Shown one piece after another: positions 26,616-35,553 of a stretch of DNA of 64,000 nt (its first letter is position 1; the number at the start of each line of letters is the position of its first letter). This stretch comes from Alphaproteobacteria bacterium. GTDB lineage: Bacteria > Pseudomonadota > Alphaproteobacteria > Rs-D84. The notes beneath the pieces were generated by a model, which was given only the letters and a program-made list of their open reading frames with translations, searched no databases and had not been told where the DNA came from. The translations under genes and the position numbers were made by a program. The DNA lies in NCBI GenBank assembly GCA_017642585.1, contig JAGCOR010000005.1:1-64000 (forward strand). Direction: 5' to 3'.

Positions 26616-27851
26616 TTAACGACCTGGATTACCAAATCTTTGTTGTGTGATGACATTAGCAATCGAATCTGCTTCGCGTTGTTTTGCTATCATCATTTGT
26701 TTTGTGTTTTCCTTCTTTCTAACTTCTTGATTCAAAGAATCTATTATTCTTTTGTCTTTGGCACTGATTACATTTTCCCAATCTTTTGTGCGTTGTTGAA
26801 CACATGCAACCCAATCAAAATGAACATAGGCCATACCATTATCATAATCGCAATCTGAATTCATATTGCCCAATCTTTCTTCTGTGTCAGAAGAATAATC
26901 TTCCGTATAAAAATCAGCATCAGATGTGAATTCCATACTTTCTGTCATAATTCCGTTCGACCCAATTTTTCTAATTTTCCATCTGTTCGCCCCCAATGAC
27001 ACAGGTTCATATTTTGCACCCGCATCAGCGAAAAATTCAGGTGACATTCCGGGAATAACAAAATCTATACCTCGACTGGTGATAATATATTTATGATTTA
27101 ATTGTTCCAGCATTCTGTAACTGCCCACAGATTCGCCTTCCATTGGATTTTTTGTGGCACCCATATATTTTATGTCGCGTTTATCCAGCAAATAATAATC
27201 GGCATATTTTTGTTCAATACCGATTCTGTTTGATATCAAATCGTTACGCATATTATTCAAATTGGTATTAACACTGCGCAGGGCTGATTGTTTTTGACTG
27301 ATTGTAGATGAGTTTATTGTGTTCTCCAGATAAGATTTTAATTCATTATACGGGAAAACACCGATATTACCATATCCAGATTCATTTGCACCCTCACCTG
27401 CACCTATAAATGCCAAATCTTCAAAAGACACATATACGTTTTTATACCAATCGTCAGCTAAATTTATATTATATGCCGTTAAATCTGTTTTAATTTTACT
27501 GAAATAATTCAAAATAATCTGTTTGCCGGATGTGTTAACCTCTTTATCCATAACACCAGACAAAGATGTTTTAAATTGCAATCTGGATATGTCATTTAAA
27601 TCGGAAAAAACATCCCTGGTGCTGATTAAATCTTGTTCCAGTTTTTTATACCCATTTGCTTCCAACACAGAATCACGAGTATTATAGAAAAAGGCATTTT
27701 GTTCAACCCGGCTGCGTCTGGCAATTCTTCTTTCTATTTCATATTGTTTGTTTGGATTTGTATCTTCGTCTTTCGAACAAGAATGCACCGCAGTTGCACC
27801 CAAAATTGCCACAGCAGATGTTAAAAAAAACGTTTTCCATTTTTTGTTCAT
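26616..27851 (-). CDS. lipoprotein of unknown function, Bacteroidota-like signal
   Basis: 411 residues with a hydrophobic leader ending AVHSC (Cys25), then SKDEDTNPNKQ. The CSKDxD start of the mature part is the look of Bacteroidota surface lipoproteins and is unlike the LAGC/LAAC lipoboxes elsewhere in the window. The remainder is mixed, with a helical N-terminal half (about 35-200), a beta-rich segment (about 230-310), and a helical, basic C-terminus (about 355-411) containing KENTKQMMIAKQ. No family is recognised. It has its own promoter 36 bases upstream. It may have been acquired horizontally, which is inference. Confidence 0.6.
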   Translation of the reverse strand: MNKKWKTFFLTSAVAILGATAVHSCSKDEDTNPNKQYEIERRIARRSRVEQNAFFYNTRDSVLEANGYKKLEQDLISTRDVFSDLNDISRLQFKTSLSGVMDKEVNTSGKQIILNYFSKIKTDLTAYNINLADDWYKNVYVSFEDLAFIGAGEGANESGYGNIGVFPYNELKSYLENTINSSTISQKQSALRSVNTNLNNMRNDLISNRIGIEQKYADYYLLDKRDIKYMGATKNPMEGESVGSYRMLEQLNHKYIITSRGIDFVIPGMSPEFFADAGAKYEPVSLGANRWKIRKIGSNGIMTESMEFTSDADFYTEDYSSDTEERLGNMNSDCDYDNGMAYVHFDWVACVQQRTKDWENVISAKDKRIIDSLNQEVRKKENTKQMMIAKQREADSIANVITQQRFGNPGR

Positions 27852-27886
27852 TGTGTTTTTTCCCTAAAATCCTGGTTTCATCAAAA

Positions 27887-27915
27887 AATATAATATCCAA
27901 ATATACCTGTGTCAA
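27887..27915 (-). promoter_or_regulatory. promoter of the accessory lipoprotein gene
   Basis: On the minus strand TTGACA (27915-27910) and TATATT (27892-27887) have a 17-base spacer, in the 69-base gap after the dual-HEPN gene. A consensus-strength promoter, so the lipoprotein can be expressed independently. Confidence 0.6.
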
Positions 27916-27920
27916 TATTA

Positions 27921-30149
27921 TTATCTATATTTGTCTTGGGTTTGGTTTCTTTGTATTTCTTTTGATACACAATCATAACTGGCCGCAAAATCTTGTAATT
28001 CATCAAACAACATTGTTTTACCACCATGCGTAATAACAAATTCAGGCCCAGATTGTAATATATTCGTACCATCATTTAATAAAATTGTATTATAGCCGCA
28101 TTTAGCGTGCGAAAATAATGTGTAAACAACTTCATTATTTGCATTTTTAAACCTGAATTTCTTTATTCTACCAACATCATCCAATACAATTTTGTGGTTT
28201 TCTCCTACAAACAATTTGTCATTTTCTGCAAAGGGTTGTTGTTTCCCGTTTTTAATAAATTCAACAACTTTTAAATTGTTGTCAGTAACCAATCTGCTGT
28301 GGGGTGTTTCAAAAACATAACCATTATTTTTGCCGTTTTTATACCAAACTGTATCTGCATCCCAACTGATGCTTTGGTTATACAAAGTTATATTTACCCC
28401 ACCCGGCGTTTTCATACCAACAAGCGCTTTTGCTATCAAATAAAATTCAACCCCATTTGGATATGATTCTTTCTTCGGTGTTCCTAATCTATACGGCTTG
28501 CTAACAGTAGAAAAACGGGAAATATTATATTTTTGAAAATCCACTTGGACAACCAATCCATCTTTATGGGCAGCTGTAAAACAATCATCTTTGTCTTTTC
28601 TGACGCCTGGACCACGATCTTCAGAAATTTTTTCCGTCAATGATTCAACATCTTTTTTAAAATCAGCATCAATTTCACGTAATTTTTCACGCAAATTTTC
28701 ATCAAAATAATTATGACTAAGTTGGTTTCTTAACAAAATATATTTTTGCCATTTTAAAAATTCTTCATGCGATAATATCCCGATATTTTCAGCATATTTC
28801 CACGCCGACAATTTTTGTAAATCGTGTCCGCGTGTCAAACAATGTCTCATCAATTCACATTCCACAGATAACAACACTTCCAAGAACCAAGACCTGTCCA
28901 AATACCAACTTATATATTCTATCTTGTCGATTGTCTGGTCCTTGTCGTCAATTATTTTAACATTTGGCAACAATTTGTTTATGGCTTTACTCAAAGGATA
29001 ATGTTTGTCATCTAACAATGGGCGATTTAATTCAACTTCAATATTTTTATTTTCTGCATAAACCGCCTTGGCGCGTTGTACAAATTTAGAATTACTTTCA
29101 GGTATCTCACGTATAATACGATTTGGATTAATTTGGCGAATAATGTGTTGCATTTGATGCAATGCATTTACGTATATTTTTTCACGCTGAATATTTGTCG
29201 TTTTCGAAACATCACAAAATGTCAAATATGATTTCGCATAATCTGCACGTTTTTTTACATTTTCTGCCGACTTTTCAACACCAAAACAACCGAATCCATC
29301 CAAAGTATCCCATTGATGACGAATAAAATTACGAATATTTATATAATCTTGAAAATCTTTTGCTGAATGAATCAAACCCTCTTCTTGTGCCATCAAAAAC
29401 GCGGTGTCATCTTTTTTGTTTTGTGGCAAATTATATCTGTCCCGTAAAATACTTTGAAATTTTTCAACGAAAGATGCCATAGTTTCCAAAATAACATTTT
29501 CATTTTTTATTGTCATTTCTGCAGACAAAACATGTGCTGTTACTCTTTCTGTATCGTCTTCTATATCATTTGCTGGTTTAGCTAAACGTTCCGCCAGATG
29601 TAACGAAACACAAAACTGGGTATATAAATCTTGGTCCTTAAGGATATTTATTATTGGTTCGTCCCGTCTTTTTTGACCAATCCAAATCAATTTATAATAT
29701 CCACCAATTATGAATTCCACATCACCCAATGTCGCATTTTTAGAAAACCCTAAATGACAACGTTCTATGGCTGACGGCAGTTCCATATTTGCACTTTTTA
29801 AGACAAATGGTGGGGCCGTAAAAAATGGTGCTTTTGATGCTTTTTGGTTTGAATCGATATGCCGTAATATTACAAATACTTTGGTTTCGTCATTTGAAGT
29901 ATTATTATCAATAAAGTCATCAAATTGTTGTTTTTCTTTTTTTGTTATTAATGTTGGAAGCCATGGCCAACCCTGTTCATCTAAAGCCATATTTTCAAGC
30001 TGGGAATAAGCTAAATCATATGCTTGTGCATATTTTAATAAATGTTCATTTAATCGCACTGCACATAAAAAATCATCATAAATAGCAGTCAGCTCGTTAA
30101 TCTGAGCCACAGAGAAAGGTTTATAAATATTATTGTTATTGTTTGTCAT
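27921..30149 (-). CDS. 742-residue protein with two HEPN-type RX4H motifs
   Basis: The ATG at 30149 is chosen. An in-frame TTG at 30188 is itself the -35 box TTGACA of the promoter, so it is unlikely to be a start. Two segments look like HEPN catalytic motifs: IRNFIRHQWD (R273, H278) and LRNQLSHNYFDE (R474, H479), the second an excellent match to the RNxxxHxY form of HEPN ribonucleases such as HepT. Each is preceded by a helix as in HEPN folds. The C-terminal about 220 residues are beta-rich. HEPN proteins cut RNA in toxin, abortive-infection and CRISPR systems; this one could be an RNase effector. The substrate and any antitoxin are unknown. A palindromic operator covers its start. Confidence 0.7.
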   Translation of the reverse strand: MTNNNNNIYKPFSVAQINELTAIYDDFLCAVRLNEHLLKYAQAYDLAYSQLENMALDEQGWPWLPTLITKKEKQQFDDFIDNNTSNDETKVFVILRHIDSNQKASKAPFFTAPPFVLKSANMELPSAIERCHLGFSKNATLGDVEFIIGGYYKLIWIGQKRRDEPIINILKDQDLYTQFCVSLHLAERLAKPANDIEDDTERVTAHVLSAEMTIKNENVILETMASFVEKFQSILRDRYNLPQNKKDDTAFLMAQEEGLIHSAKDFQDYINIRNFIRHQWDTLDGFGCFGVEKSAENVKKRADYAKSYLTFCDVSKTTNIQREKIYVNALHQMQHIIRQINPNRIIREIPESNSKFVQRAKAVYAENKNIEVELNRPLLDDKHYPLSKAINKLLPNVKIIDDKDQTIDKIEYISWYLDRSWFLEVLLSVECELMRHCLTRGHDLQKLSAWKYAENIGILSHEEFLKWQKYILLRNQLSHNYFDENLREKLREIDADFKKDVESLTEKISEDRGPGVRKDKDDCFTAAHKDGLVVQVDFQKYNISRFSTVSKPYRLGTPKKESYPNGVEFYLIAKALVGMKTPGGVNITLYNQSISWDADTVWYKNGKNNGYVFETPHSRLVTDNNLKVVEFIKNGKQQPFAENDKLFVGENHKIVLDDVGRIKKFRFKNANNEVVYTLFSHAKCGYNTILLNDGTNILQSGPEFVITHGGKTMLFDELQDFAASYDCVSKEIQRNQTQDKYR

Positions 30150-30160
30150 ATTATGACAAA
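30142..30160. promoter_or_regulatory. 19-bp palindromic operator over the dual-HEPN gene start
   Basis: TTTGTCATA and TATGACAAA are perfect inverted arms of nine bases around one T. It contains the start codon and the expected transcription start, and abuts the -10 box, so a repressor bound here would block transcription. No repressor gene is adjacent. Confidence 0.6.
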
Positions 30161-30188
30161 ACTGTACAAAAGAAATATATTTTGTCAA
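30161..30188 (-). promoter_or_regulatory. promoter of the dual-HEPN gene
   Basis: TTGACA (30188-30183) and TACAGT (30166-30161) with a 16-base spacer. The start point would fall near 30154, a handful of bases before the ATG, so the mRNA would be nearly leaderless. No ribosome site is seen. Confidence 0.5.
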
Positions 30189-30203
30189 GATTTAAAACCT
30201 AAA

Positions 30204-30226
30204 AAAACCGCCGAAATGGCGGTTTT
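30204..30226 (-). terminator. terminator after tRNA-Val(TAC)
   Basis: AAAACCGCC and GGCGGTTTT form a 9-bp stem with a five-base loop and flanking A/T tracts, seven bases past the tRNA 3' end. Confidence 0.8.
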
Positions 30227-30232
30227 AATCTC

Positions 30233-30309
30233 TGGTGGATGTTAAGAGACTCGAACTCCTGACCCTCTGCGTGTAAAGCAGATGCTCTAACCAACTGAGC
30301 TAAACATCC
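30233..30309 (-). tRNA. tRNA-Val (anticodon TAC)
   Basis: Full cloverleaf on the minus strand: acceptor GGATGTT/AACATCC, discriminator A, encoded CCA, anticodon loop TTTACAC and T-loop GTTCGAGTC. It borders the accessory block, with its terminator seven bases downstream and the dual-HEPN promoter beyond that. Confidence 0.95.
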
Positions 30310-30359
30310 AGAAAAGCAGGCCTATAATAACCCGTTTTTTTCTAAAAGTCCAGCATTTT

Positions 30360-30656
30360 TTAATCTAATGGCAGGCCACCTGTTATTTGCCCCATCATAT
30401 TATCGATTAAAGTATCTGCCTTCTTTTTTGCATCTTTGTATGCATCTGTCACTAATTTTGATAAAACATCTGCACCCAATTTCAAAGATTCAGGTTTAAT
30501 AACCACAGATACCAAATCGTATTTGCCGGTCATATCTACAACCACATCACCATTTCCTGCAATACCTTTGACATGCATATCTGCCAAAGAATCTTGGGCA
30601 GCAGATATTTTTGATTGTAAATTTTTGGCATTTGCCATTAAAGATTCCATATCCAT
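30360..30656 (-). CDS. YbaB/EbfC nucleoid-associated protein
   Basis: 98 residues of the YbaB/EbfC family: an N-terminal amphipathic helix (MDMESLMANAKNLQSKIS), a central beta sheet with GDVVVDMTGKYDLVSV, and C-terminal helices. Members form dimers that bind DNA as nucleoid proteins. The length is standard. The gene usually lies beside dnaX and recR; here it follows pnp by 56 bases, and a hairpin separates them. Confidence 0.9.
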   Translation of the reverse strand: MDMESLMANAKNLQSKISAAQDSLADMHVKGIAGNGDVVVDMTGKYDLVSVVIKPESLKLGADVLSKLVTDAYKDAKKKADTLIDNMMGQITGGLPLD

Positions 30657-30681
30657 TTTTATTCTCGTCTTTTTTTAAATA

Positions 30682-30705
30682 TTGGGCGATTAAGAAATCG
30701 CCCAA
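30682..30705. terminator. hairpin between pnp and ybaB
   Basis: TTGGGCGATT and AATCGCCCAA form a perfect 10-bp stem with a four-base loop. Its U-tract is better on the plus strand; on the pnp strand the tail is A-rich. It may protect the pnp mRNA end rather than terminate strongly. Confidence 0.5.
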
Positions 30706-30712
30706 CATATTT

Positions 30713-32875
30713 TTATTTTACTTCTTTACCTGTTTTTTGGTCGATACCAACCATGCTCATACGTGTTTTACCACGTTTATCAGCACCCATATATCTGACA
30801 TAAACAGTATCGCCAACATTGTATTTTGCATCTTCAATTTTAGCAATACGTTCACCTGTGATTTCAGATATATGAACCAAAGCTTCAAAGCCCTTTAAGA
30901 TTTTAACAAACAAACCGAAATCTTTGATTCCAGATACTGTTCCTTGATAGATTTGACCAACCTCTGGTTCAGCAACAATATCTTTGATTCGATTCATCGC
31001 ATCTTGTGCTTCTTCTTTTGTAGATGCCAAGATTTTCACAGAACCATCATCTTCTAATTCGATTTGAGTATTTGTTTCACGTGTCAAAGCCTGAATCACA
31101 GAACCGCCCTTGCCAATAACTTCGCGGACCTTGTCAGGATTGATTTTCATTGTATAAATTTGAGGTGCAAATTCAGACAATTTTGCACGTGGTGCCTTGA
31201 TTGCTTTTTCAATCTTGCCCAAAATGTGCATACGACCATCTTTCGCTTGCGCCAAAGCCCGTTCCATAATTTCAAATGTAATAGATGTGATTTTGATATC
31301 CATTTGCAAAGCTGTGATACCACGATCTGTACCTGTTACTTTGAAATCCATGTCGCCCAAATGGTCTTCGTCACCCAAAATATCGGTCAAAATGGCGTAA
31401 TCATCACCTTCTTTGATTAATCCCATTGCGATACCAGCCACAGGACGTTTCATTGGAACACCACCATCCATCATAGCCAATGTAGCACCGCATGTTGTTG
31501 CCATAGATGAAGAACCGTTTGATTCCAAAATATCTGAACAAATACGGATAACATAATCAAATTCAGAACGAGATGGAACCATTGGATGAACTGCACGCCA
31601 TGCCAAATTACCATGTCCTAATTCACGACGACCTGGGGATTTCAAACCTTTGGCTTCGCCAACTGAATAACCTGGGAAATTATAATTCAAAATGAAATCG
31701 CGTTCATCATCACCATCCAAAGATTCAACTGGCAATGCATCATTTCCACCACCCAAAGTCAAAGAAACCAAAGCTTGGGTTTCACCACGTGTGAACAAAG
31801 CAGAACCGTGTGCACGTGGCAATACGCCCAATTCAATTTCAATTGGACGAACTGTTTTTGTATCACGACCATCAATACGTGGTTTACCAGCCAAAATATT
31901 ACCACGCATAATACGAGCTGTAATATTTTCAATAATTTCATCTGCCCATGATTCCAATGTAGATGTAGCTGTTGTTGTATCTGGGAATAATTCTGGGATA
32001 CGTGTTTTAGCAGCTGCATGTATTTGTGCCAATGTATCAAGACGAACCAATTTTTCTTTGATTAACAAAGCCTTTTCGATTTCGTCTGCATATTGTTCAA
32101 AATCTTGTTCCATTGTGACATATTCAGATGATACAGCAGGTATTTCCCAACGTTCTTTGCCTGCTTTTTCAACAAATTCGTTAATTGCATTAATAACAAC
32201 CTGTTGTGCATCAAAACCGAATTTCACAGCACCCAAAGTTGTTTTTTCATCCAATTCACCAATTTCAGATTCAACCATTAACACACCGTCTTTTGTAGCG
32301 GCAACAACCAAATCCATTTCTGAATCTTCTGTTTCTTTTTTTGATGGGTTTAATAAATATTCGCCGTCTTTGTATCCAACACGTGCAGCACCAATTGGGC
32401 CAGCAAATGGAACACCAGACAAAGCCAACGCAGCAGATGATGCAATCATAGCCAAAATATCAGGTTGATTTTTCTTGTCATAAGAAAACACCTGGGCAAT
32501 GATTTGAACTTTGTTTTTAAATGTTTCTGGGAACAAAGGACGAATAGGTCTGTCGATTAAACGTGCAACCAAAGTTTCAGAAACACTTGCTTTGCCTTCA
32601 CGTCTGTCGCGTGAACCAGGGATACGACCGGATGATGCGTATTTTTCCTGGTAATCAACGGTTAAGGGGAAGAAATCTTGTCCTTCGACTGCGGTCTTTT
32701 CAGCACACACAGTTGCCAAAACCATTGTTTCACCCATAGTAGCCATCACAGCGCCAGTTGCCTGTTTTGCATAACGGCCTGTTTCCAACTTAACAGTTTC
32801 ATTTCCGTATTTGAATTCAACACATACGGGATTGTTTAATTCATGTTTTTCTGATTTACTAAAAAAACTAAACAT
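30713..32875 (-). CDS. pnp: polyribonucleotide nucleotidyltransferase (PNPase)
   Basis: 3'-5' phosphorolytic exoribonuclease for mRNA turnover, a degradosome part. 720 residues: two RNase PH domains (about 10-230 and 310-540) with a helical linker, a KH domain with IGKGGS (about 565-570), and an S1 domain to the C-terminus. The start at 32875 is chosen for its GGAGAAACAA ribosome site; an in-frame start 48 bases upstream lacks one and adds no conserved sequence. pnp usually follows rpsO, but rpsO here is at 43.7 kb. Confidence 0.97.
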   Translation of the reverse strand: MFSFFSKSEKHELNNPVCVEFKYGNETVKLETGRYAKQATGAVMATMGETMVLATVCAEKTAVEGQDFFPLTVDYQEKYASSGRIPGSRDRREGKASVSETLVARLIDRPIRPLFPETFKNKVQIIAQVFSYDKKNQPDILAMIASSAALALSGVPFAGPIGAARVGYKDGEYLLNPSKKETEDSEMDLVVAATKDGVLMVESEIGELDEKTTLGAVKFGFDAQQVVINAINEFVEKAGKERWEIPAVSSEYVTMEQDFEQYADEIEKALLIKEKLVRLDTLAQIHAAAKTRIPELFPDTTTATSTLESWADEIIENITARIMRGNILAGKPRIDGRDTKTVRPIEIELGVLPRAHGSALFTRGETQALVSLTLGGGNDALPVESLDGDDERDFILNYNFPGYSVGEAKGLKSPGRRELGHGNLAWRAVHPMVPSRSEFDYVIRICSDILESNGSSSMATTCGATLAMMDGGVPMKRPVAGIAMGLIKEGDDYAILTDILGDEDHLGDMDFKVTGTDRGITALQMDIKITSITFEIMERALAQAKDGRMHILGKIEKAIKAPRAKLSEFAPQIYTMKINPDKVREVIGKGGSVIQALTRETNTQIELEDDGSVKILASTKEEAQDAMNRIKDIVAEPEVGQIYQGTVSGIKDFGLFVKILKGFEALVHISEITGERIAKIEDAKYNVGDTVYVRYMGADKRGKTRMSMVGIDQKTGKEVK

Positions 32876-33056
32876 ATTTGTTTCTCCATTTTTTACTTGT
32901 TTACCATTTAAATGCAGAGACAAATCATTCGTTTTTGTATTCCCTTAAATTTAGCAAAATACAAGAAAGAATAATTCCATCCCTGCAATTCCGTTCTTTG
33001 ATTATAGTTTATATTTATTTGTTTGCAACAAAATTACCATAATCATACAAAAATGG

Positions 33057-33920
33057 TTACAAACCCATTTTTGCCTTCATTTCACACAACACTGGTGTTT
33101 GTACATGCAACAATTTTGCGCGTTCTATCAAACCATTTAATGCGAAAACGCCTTCGACAGTACCCACAATTTTTTCACCACGTGCTATTGCCATACCGGC
33201 TGAGAAATTACGACTGGTTGGTGATGTGGCAGATAAAAACAAATCGCCAATTCCACACAGACCTAAAAACGTTTTAACATCTGCCCCCATTTCAACCGCC
33301 AGATACATTATTTCGTTCCACGCCCGTGCAAATACCAATGCGCGTTCGTTTTCCCCCCTGCCCTGAACTGTCATAAATCCAGATATCAATGCCACAGCAT
33401 TTTTACCAACACCACAAATTTGTGTACCCAAAATATCTGTTGTGTCCTGTAAATAAAATTCTGACAACGCGATGTGTCCATATTGTCTTATGATGTCGTC
33501 ACCCGCCAAAGTTGAACCCGTAGGAACACCCATTGCTACCTCACGTGCAAATTGGGGGCCAGACAACACACCAACATGATCACAACTGGGGATTTCTTCT
33601 GCTAAAATTTCAGACATAAATTGTCCAGTTTGTGCCTCCATACCCTTGGTACAAATCAAAATCGGTTGTTCGTTATAAACTTCACGCATTTTACGTGCAG
33701 TTTCTCTAAAAAATGCAGCAGGTGTTACAATCAGCCATAATTTACATGTCTTTAAATCAGCCATATTATCTGTTCTGGTTATATTTGCCGGCTTTTCAAT
33801 ATCTGGCAATCCATCAAATATACCCTGGTATCCCCAATGTATAACTTCATTACCAGATTTTGCACACGCACAGGCCAATGCAGTTCCCCACGCACCTGCA
33901 CTAAACACACCTACTTTCAT
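33057..33920 (-). CDS. gpsA: glycerol-3-phosphate dehydrogenase GpsA
   Basis: NAD(P)H-dependent enzyme that makes sn-glycerol-3-phosphate from dihydroxyacetone phosphate for phospholipids. 287 residues. The dinucleotide-binding start is MKVGVFSAGAWGTALA: the first Gly of the usual GAGAWGTA is Ser. The catalytic Lys lies in GKNAVALISG (about 180), and the glycolytic-site helix ENERALVFAR follows. It is about 40 residues shorter than E. coli GpsA at the C-terminus. Its start overlaps the TPR gene stop by four bases (ATGA), so the two are coupled. Confidence 0.9.
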   Translation of the reverse strand: MKVGVFSAGAWGTALACACAKSGNEVIHWGYQGIFDGLPDIEKPANITRTDNMADLKTCKLWLIVTPAAFFRETARKMREVYNEQPILICTKGMEAQTGQFMSEILAEEIPSCDHVGVLSGPQFAREVAMGVPTGSTLAGDDIIRQYGHIALSEFYLQDTTDILGTQICGVGKNAVALISGFMTVQGRGENERALVFARAWNEIMYLAVEMGADVKTFLGLCGIGDLFLSATSPTSRNFSAGMAIARGEKIVGTVEGVFALNGLIERAKLLHVQTPVLCEMKAKMGL

Positions 33921-35527
33921 TTTAATTTCCTTAATTTTTTCTCTACCACCGGCTTAACAACCAAACCATCGTCAGACAAATCCAATGCGCGTAAATATGA
34001 TTTTTTTGCGTTTCTGATATCGCCTTTCTTTACATACATATCACCCAGATGTTCATACAAAGAAGATTCACCCATAGATATTTCGCCGACACGTTCCATT
34101 ACCTCTAATGCGGCATCAACACCTTCGCGTTTTTCAACGATACACCCTAAAACATCCCATGCGCTGATATCTGATGTATCACGCTTTACCAAAGTCATTG
34201 CATAATTATATGCCCTGTCCAAAGATTTGTTTTGCTGCAACCATATACGCGCCTGTAATTTCAAGACATCTGACAATAATCTGTCATCTAAATCCATTAT
34301 TCTATCCATATCTTTTTGCGCTTTATTTGGTTTGTTAAACATCAAATAAATATCGGCACGATTTTTCAAGAAATATATTTGCCCTTCTTCGCTTAAATTT
34401 TTCTGGCGCAAAGCCCTGTTAACATATCTTAATGCCGCATACATATTTCCGTTTTTCACTTCGTTATTCACAGCCAATTTAACAACAGGTATAAACAAAG
34501 GATTTTTCTTTGCCAACTTTTTAATTTCATCTTGATTTTCCTTGTTTTCTGCGATTTTCAATTGACCATATAAATACAACGGGCTTTTTTCTGATACAGA
34601 ATTAAAACTTTTTTCATAATCCCCAGAATTATAAAAATAATATTGTCCCAGATAATAATTTATCGCGTCTTTATGCACACCGTCCGATATATTTTCAGCA
34701 AATTTTAACAACAACAAAGACACATCTGTGAAAATCCATATTTTTGCATGTGATACATTTTGAATTATGCTGAAAACCAAATTATTTTTTATTCCTGAAT
34801 AATTAGACCAATCTGGAATAACATCATCTTCAAATAAATATAAACTGCCAGGTTTAGACATAAAATCATAACGCAAAATATCCATGTCTTCTGTCATGTT
34901 ATTTTCACGATAAAAAGACATTAAATACAAATAATCATTTATGTTCATAAAATCAGGATGAACCTTGGCAAATTCTTTGGCTGCTGTATCAACATCATTA
35001 TTCAAAACAGCAATTTGCCCACGAATAAACGCCTTCCATGAGGTTGCAGTATTTGATTCGTTTACATATTGAATTGCGTCCTGGGGTTTGCCCTGTTGAA
35101 CCGCTGAAAATACCCTTAATCCTGTTAAAAAACTGGATGTGTTTTTGTGATATCTTTTATAGATTTCCGCCCATTTATTATTTTTTACCAAATATGCATC
35201 ATACATTAACCGCGAAGACATATCTTTGGAATCTTTCAACAAAGGCACGGTATCGACAATTCTGCCATCAAAAAACGAAGTTAAATTTTTTACATAATTT
35301 ACCTCTGGTGAATCAGATTTTACCCTTTCCACCATTTTTGATGCGGTATTAAAATCATTGACATATAATGCGTGCTGGGACGCCAAAAACAGCCCATAAT
35401 CAGTATCAACTATATGATCCTGTTGATACACATCATAAGGTTTAATTGTTTGTCCTATGAAACAAGAACAAACAACTATGGTTGCAACTAAAATTACACC
35501 CGTATAAAAACTTTTAATATCTTTCAT
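33917..35527 (-). CDS. membrane-anchored TPR-repeat protein
   Basis: 536 residues with an N-terminal transmembrane helix (about 9-28), then helix-turn-helix repeats across the whole length, typical of tetratricopeptide repeats. The clearest are near the C-terminus (about 350-530: ALRYVNRALR, AQKDMDRIMD, YEHLGDMYVKKGD, AKKSYLRALDL). TPR proteins bind other proteins. The family is not determined further. The protein is anchored in the inner membrane with repeats probably in the periplasm. It lies upstream of gpsA on the same strand; rsmG is divergent with only 26 bases between the two start codons. Confidence 0.85.
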   Translation of the reverse strand: MKDIKSFYTGVILVATIVVCSCFIGQTIKPYDVYQQDHIVDTDYGLFLASQHALYVNDFNTASKMVERVKSDSPEVNYVKNLTSFFDGRIVDTVPLLKDSKDMSSRLMYDAYLVKNNKWAEIYKRYHKNTSSFLTGLRVFSAVQQGKPQDAIQYVNESNTATSWKAFIRGQIAVLNNDVDTAAKEFAKVHPDFMNINDYLYLMSFYRENNMTEDMDILRYDFMSKPGSLYLFEDDVIPDWSNYSGIKNNLVFSIIQNVSHAKIWIFTDVSLLLLKFAENISDGVHKDAINYYLGQYYFYNSGDYEKSFNSVSEKSPLYLYGQLKIAENKENQDEIKKLAKKNPLFIPVVKLAVNNEVKNGNMYAALRYVNRALRQKNLSEEGQIYFLKNRADIYLMFNKPNKAQKDMDRIMDLDDRLLSDVLKLQARIWLQQNKSLDRAYNYAMTLVKRDTSDISAWDVLGCIVEKREGVDAALEVMERVGEISMGESSLYEHLGDMYVKKGDIRNAKKSYLRALDLSDDGLVVKPVVEKKLRKLK

Positions 35528-35553
35528 AATGAAATCATGTTAGAATAAAAGTT

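Noticed and set aside
27921..30149. Cas13-like effector, given two RX4H motifs and a size near compact Cas13
   Set aside because: No CRISPR repeats anywhere in the window, motif spacing (about 200 residues, mid-protein) is unlike Cas13 where the HEPN domains are near the ends, and the C-terminus is beta-rich.
30150..30188. TTG start at 30188 for the dual-HEPN gene
   Set aside because: The TTGACA containing it is a good -35 box with -10 at a proper distance, and there is no ribosome site.
26616..30309. tRNA-integrated mobile element with attachment repeats
   Set aside because: No copy of the tRNA-Val 3' end was found at the far side and no integrase is present, so only an accessory block is claimed.
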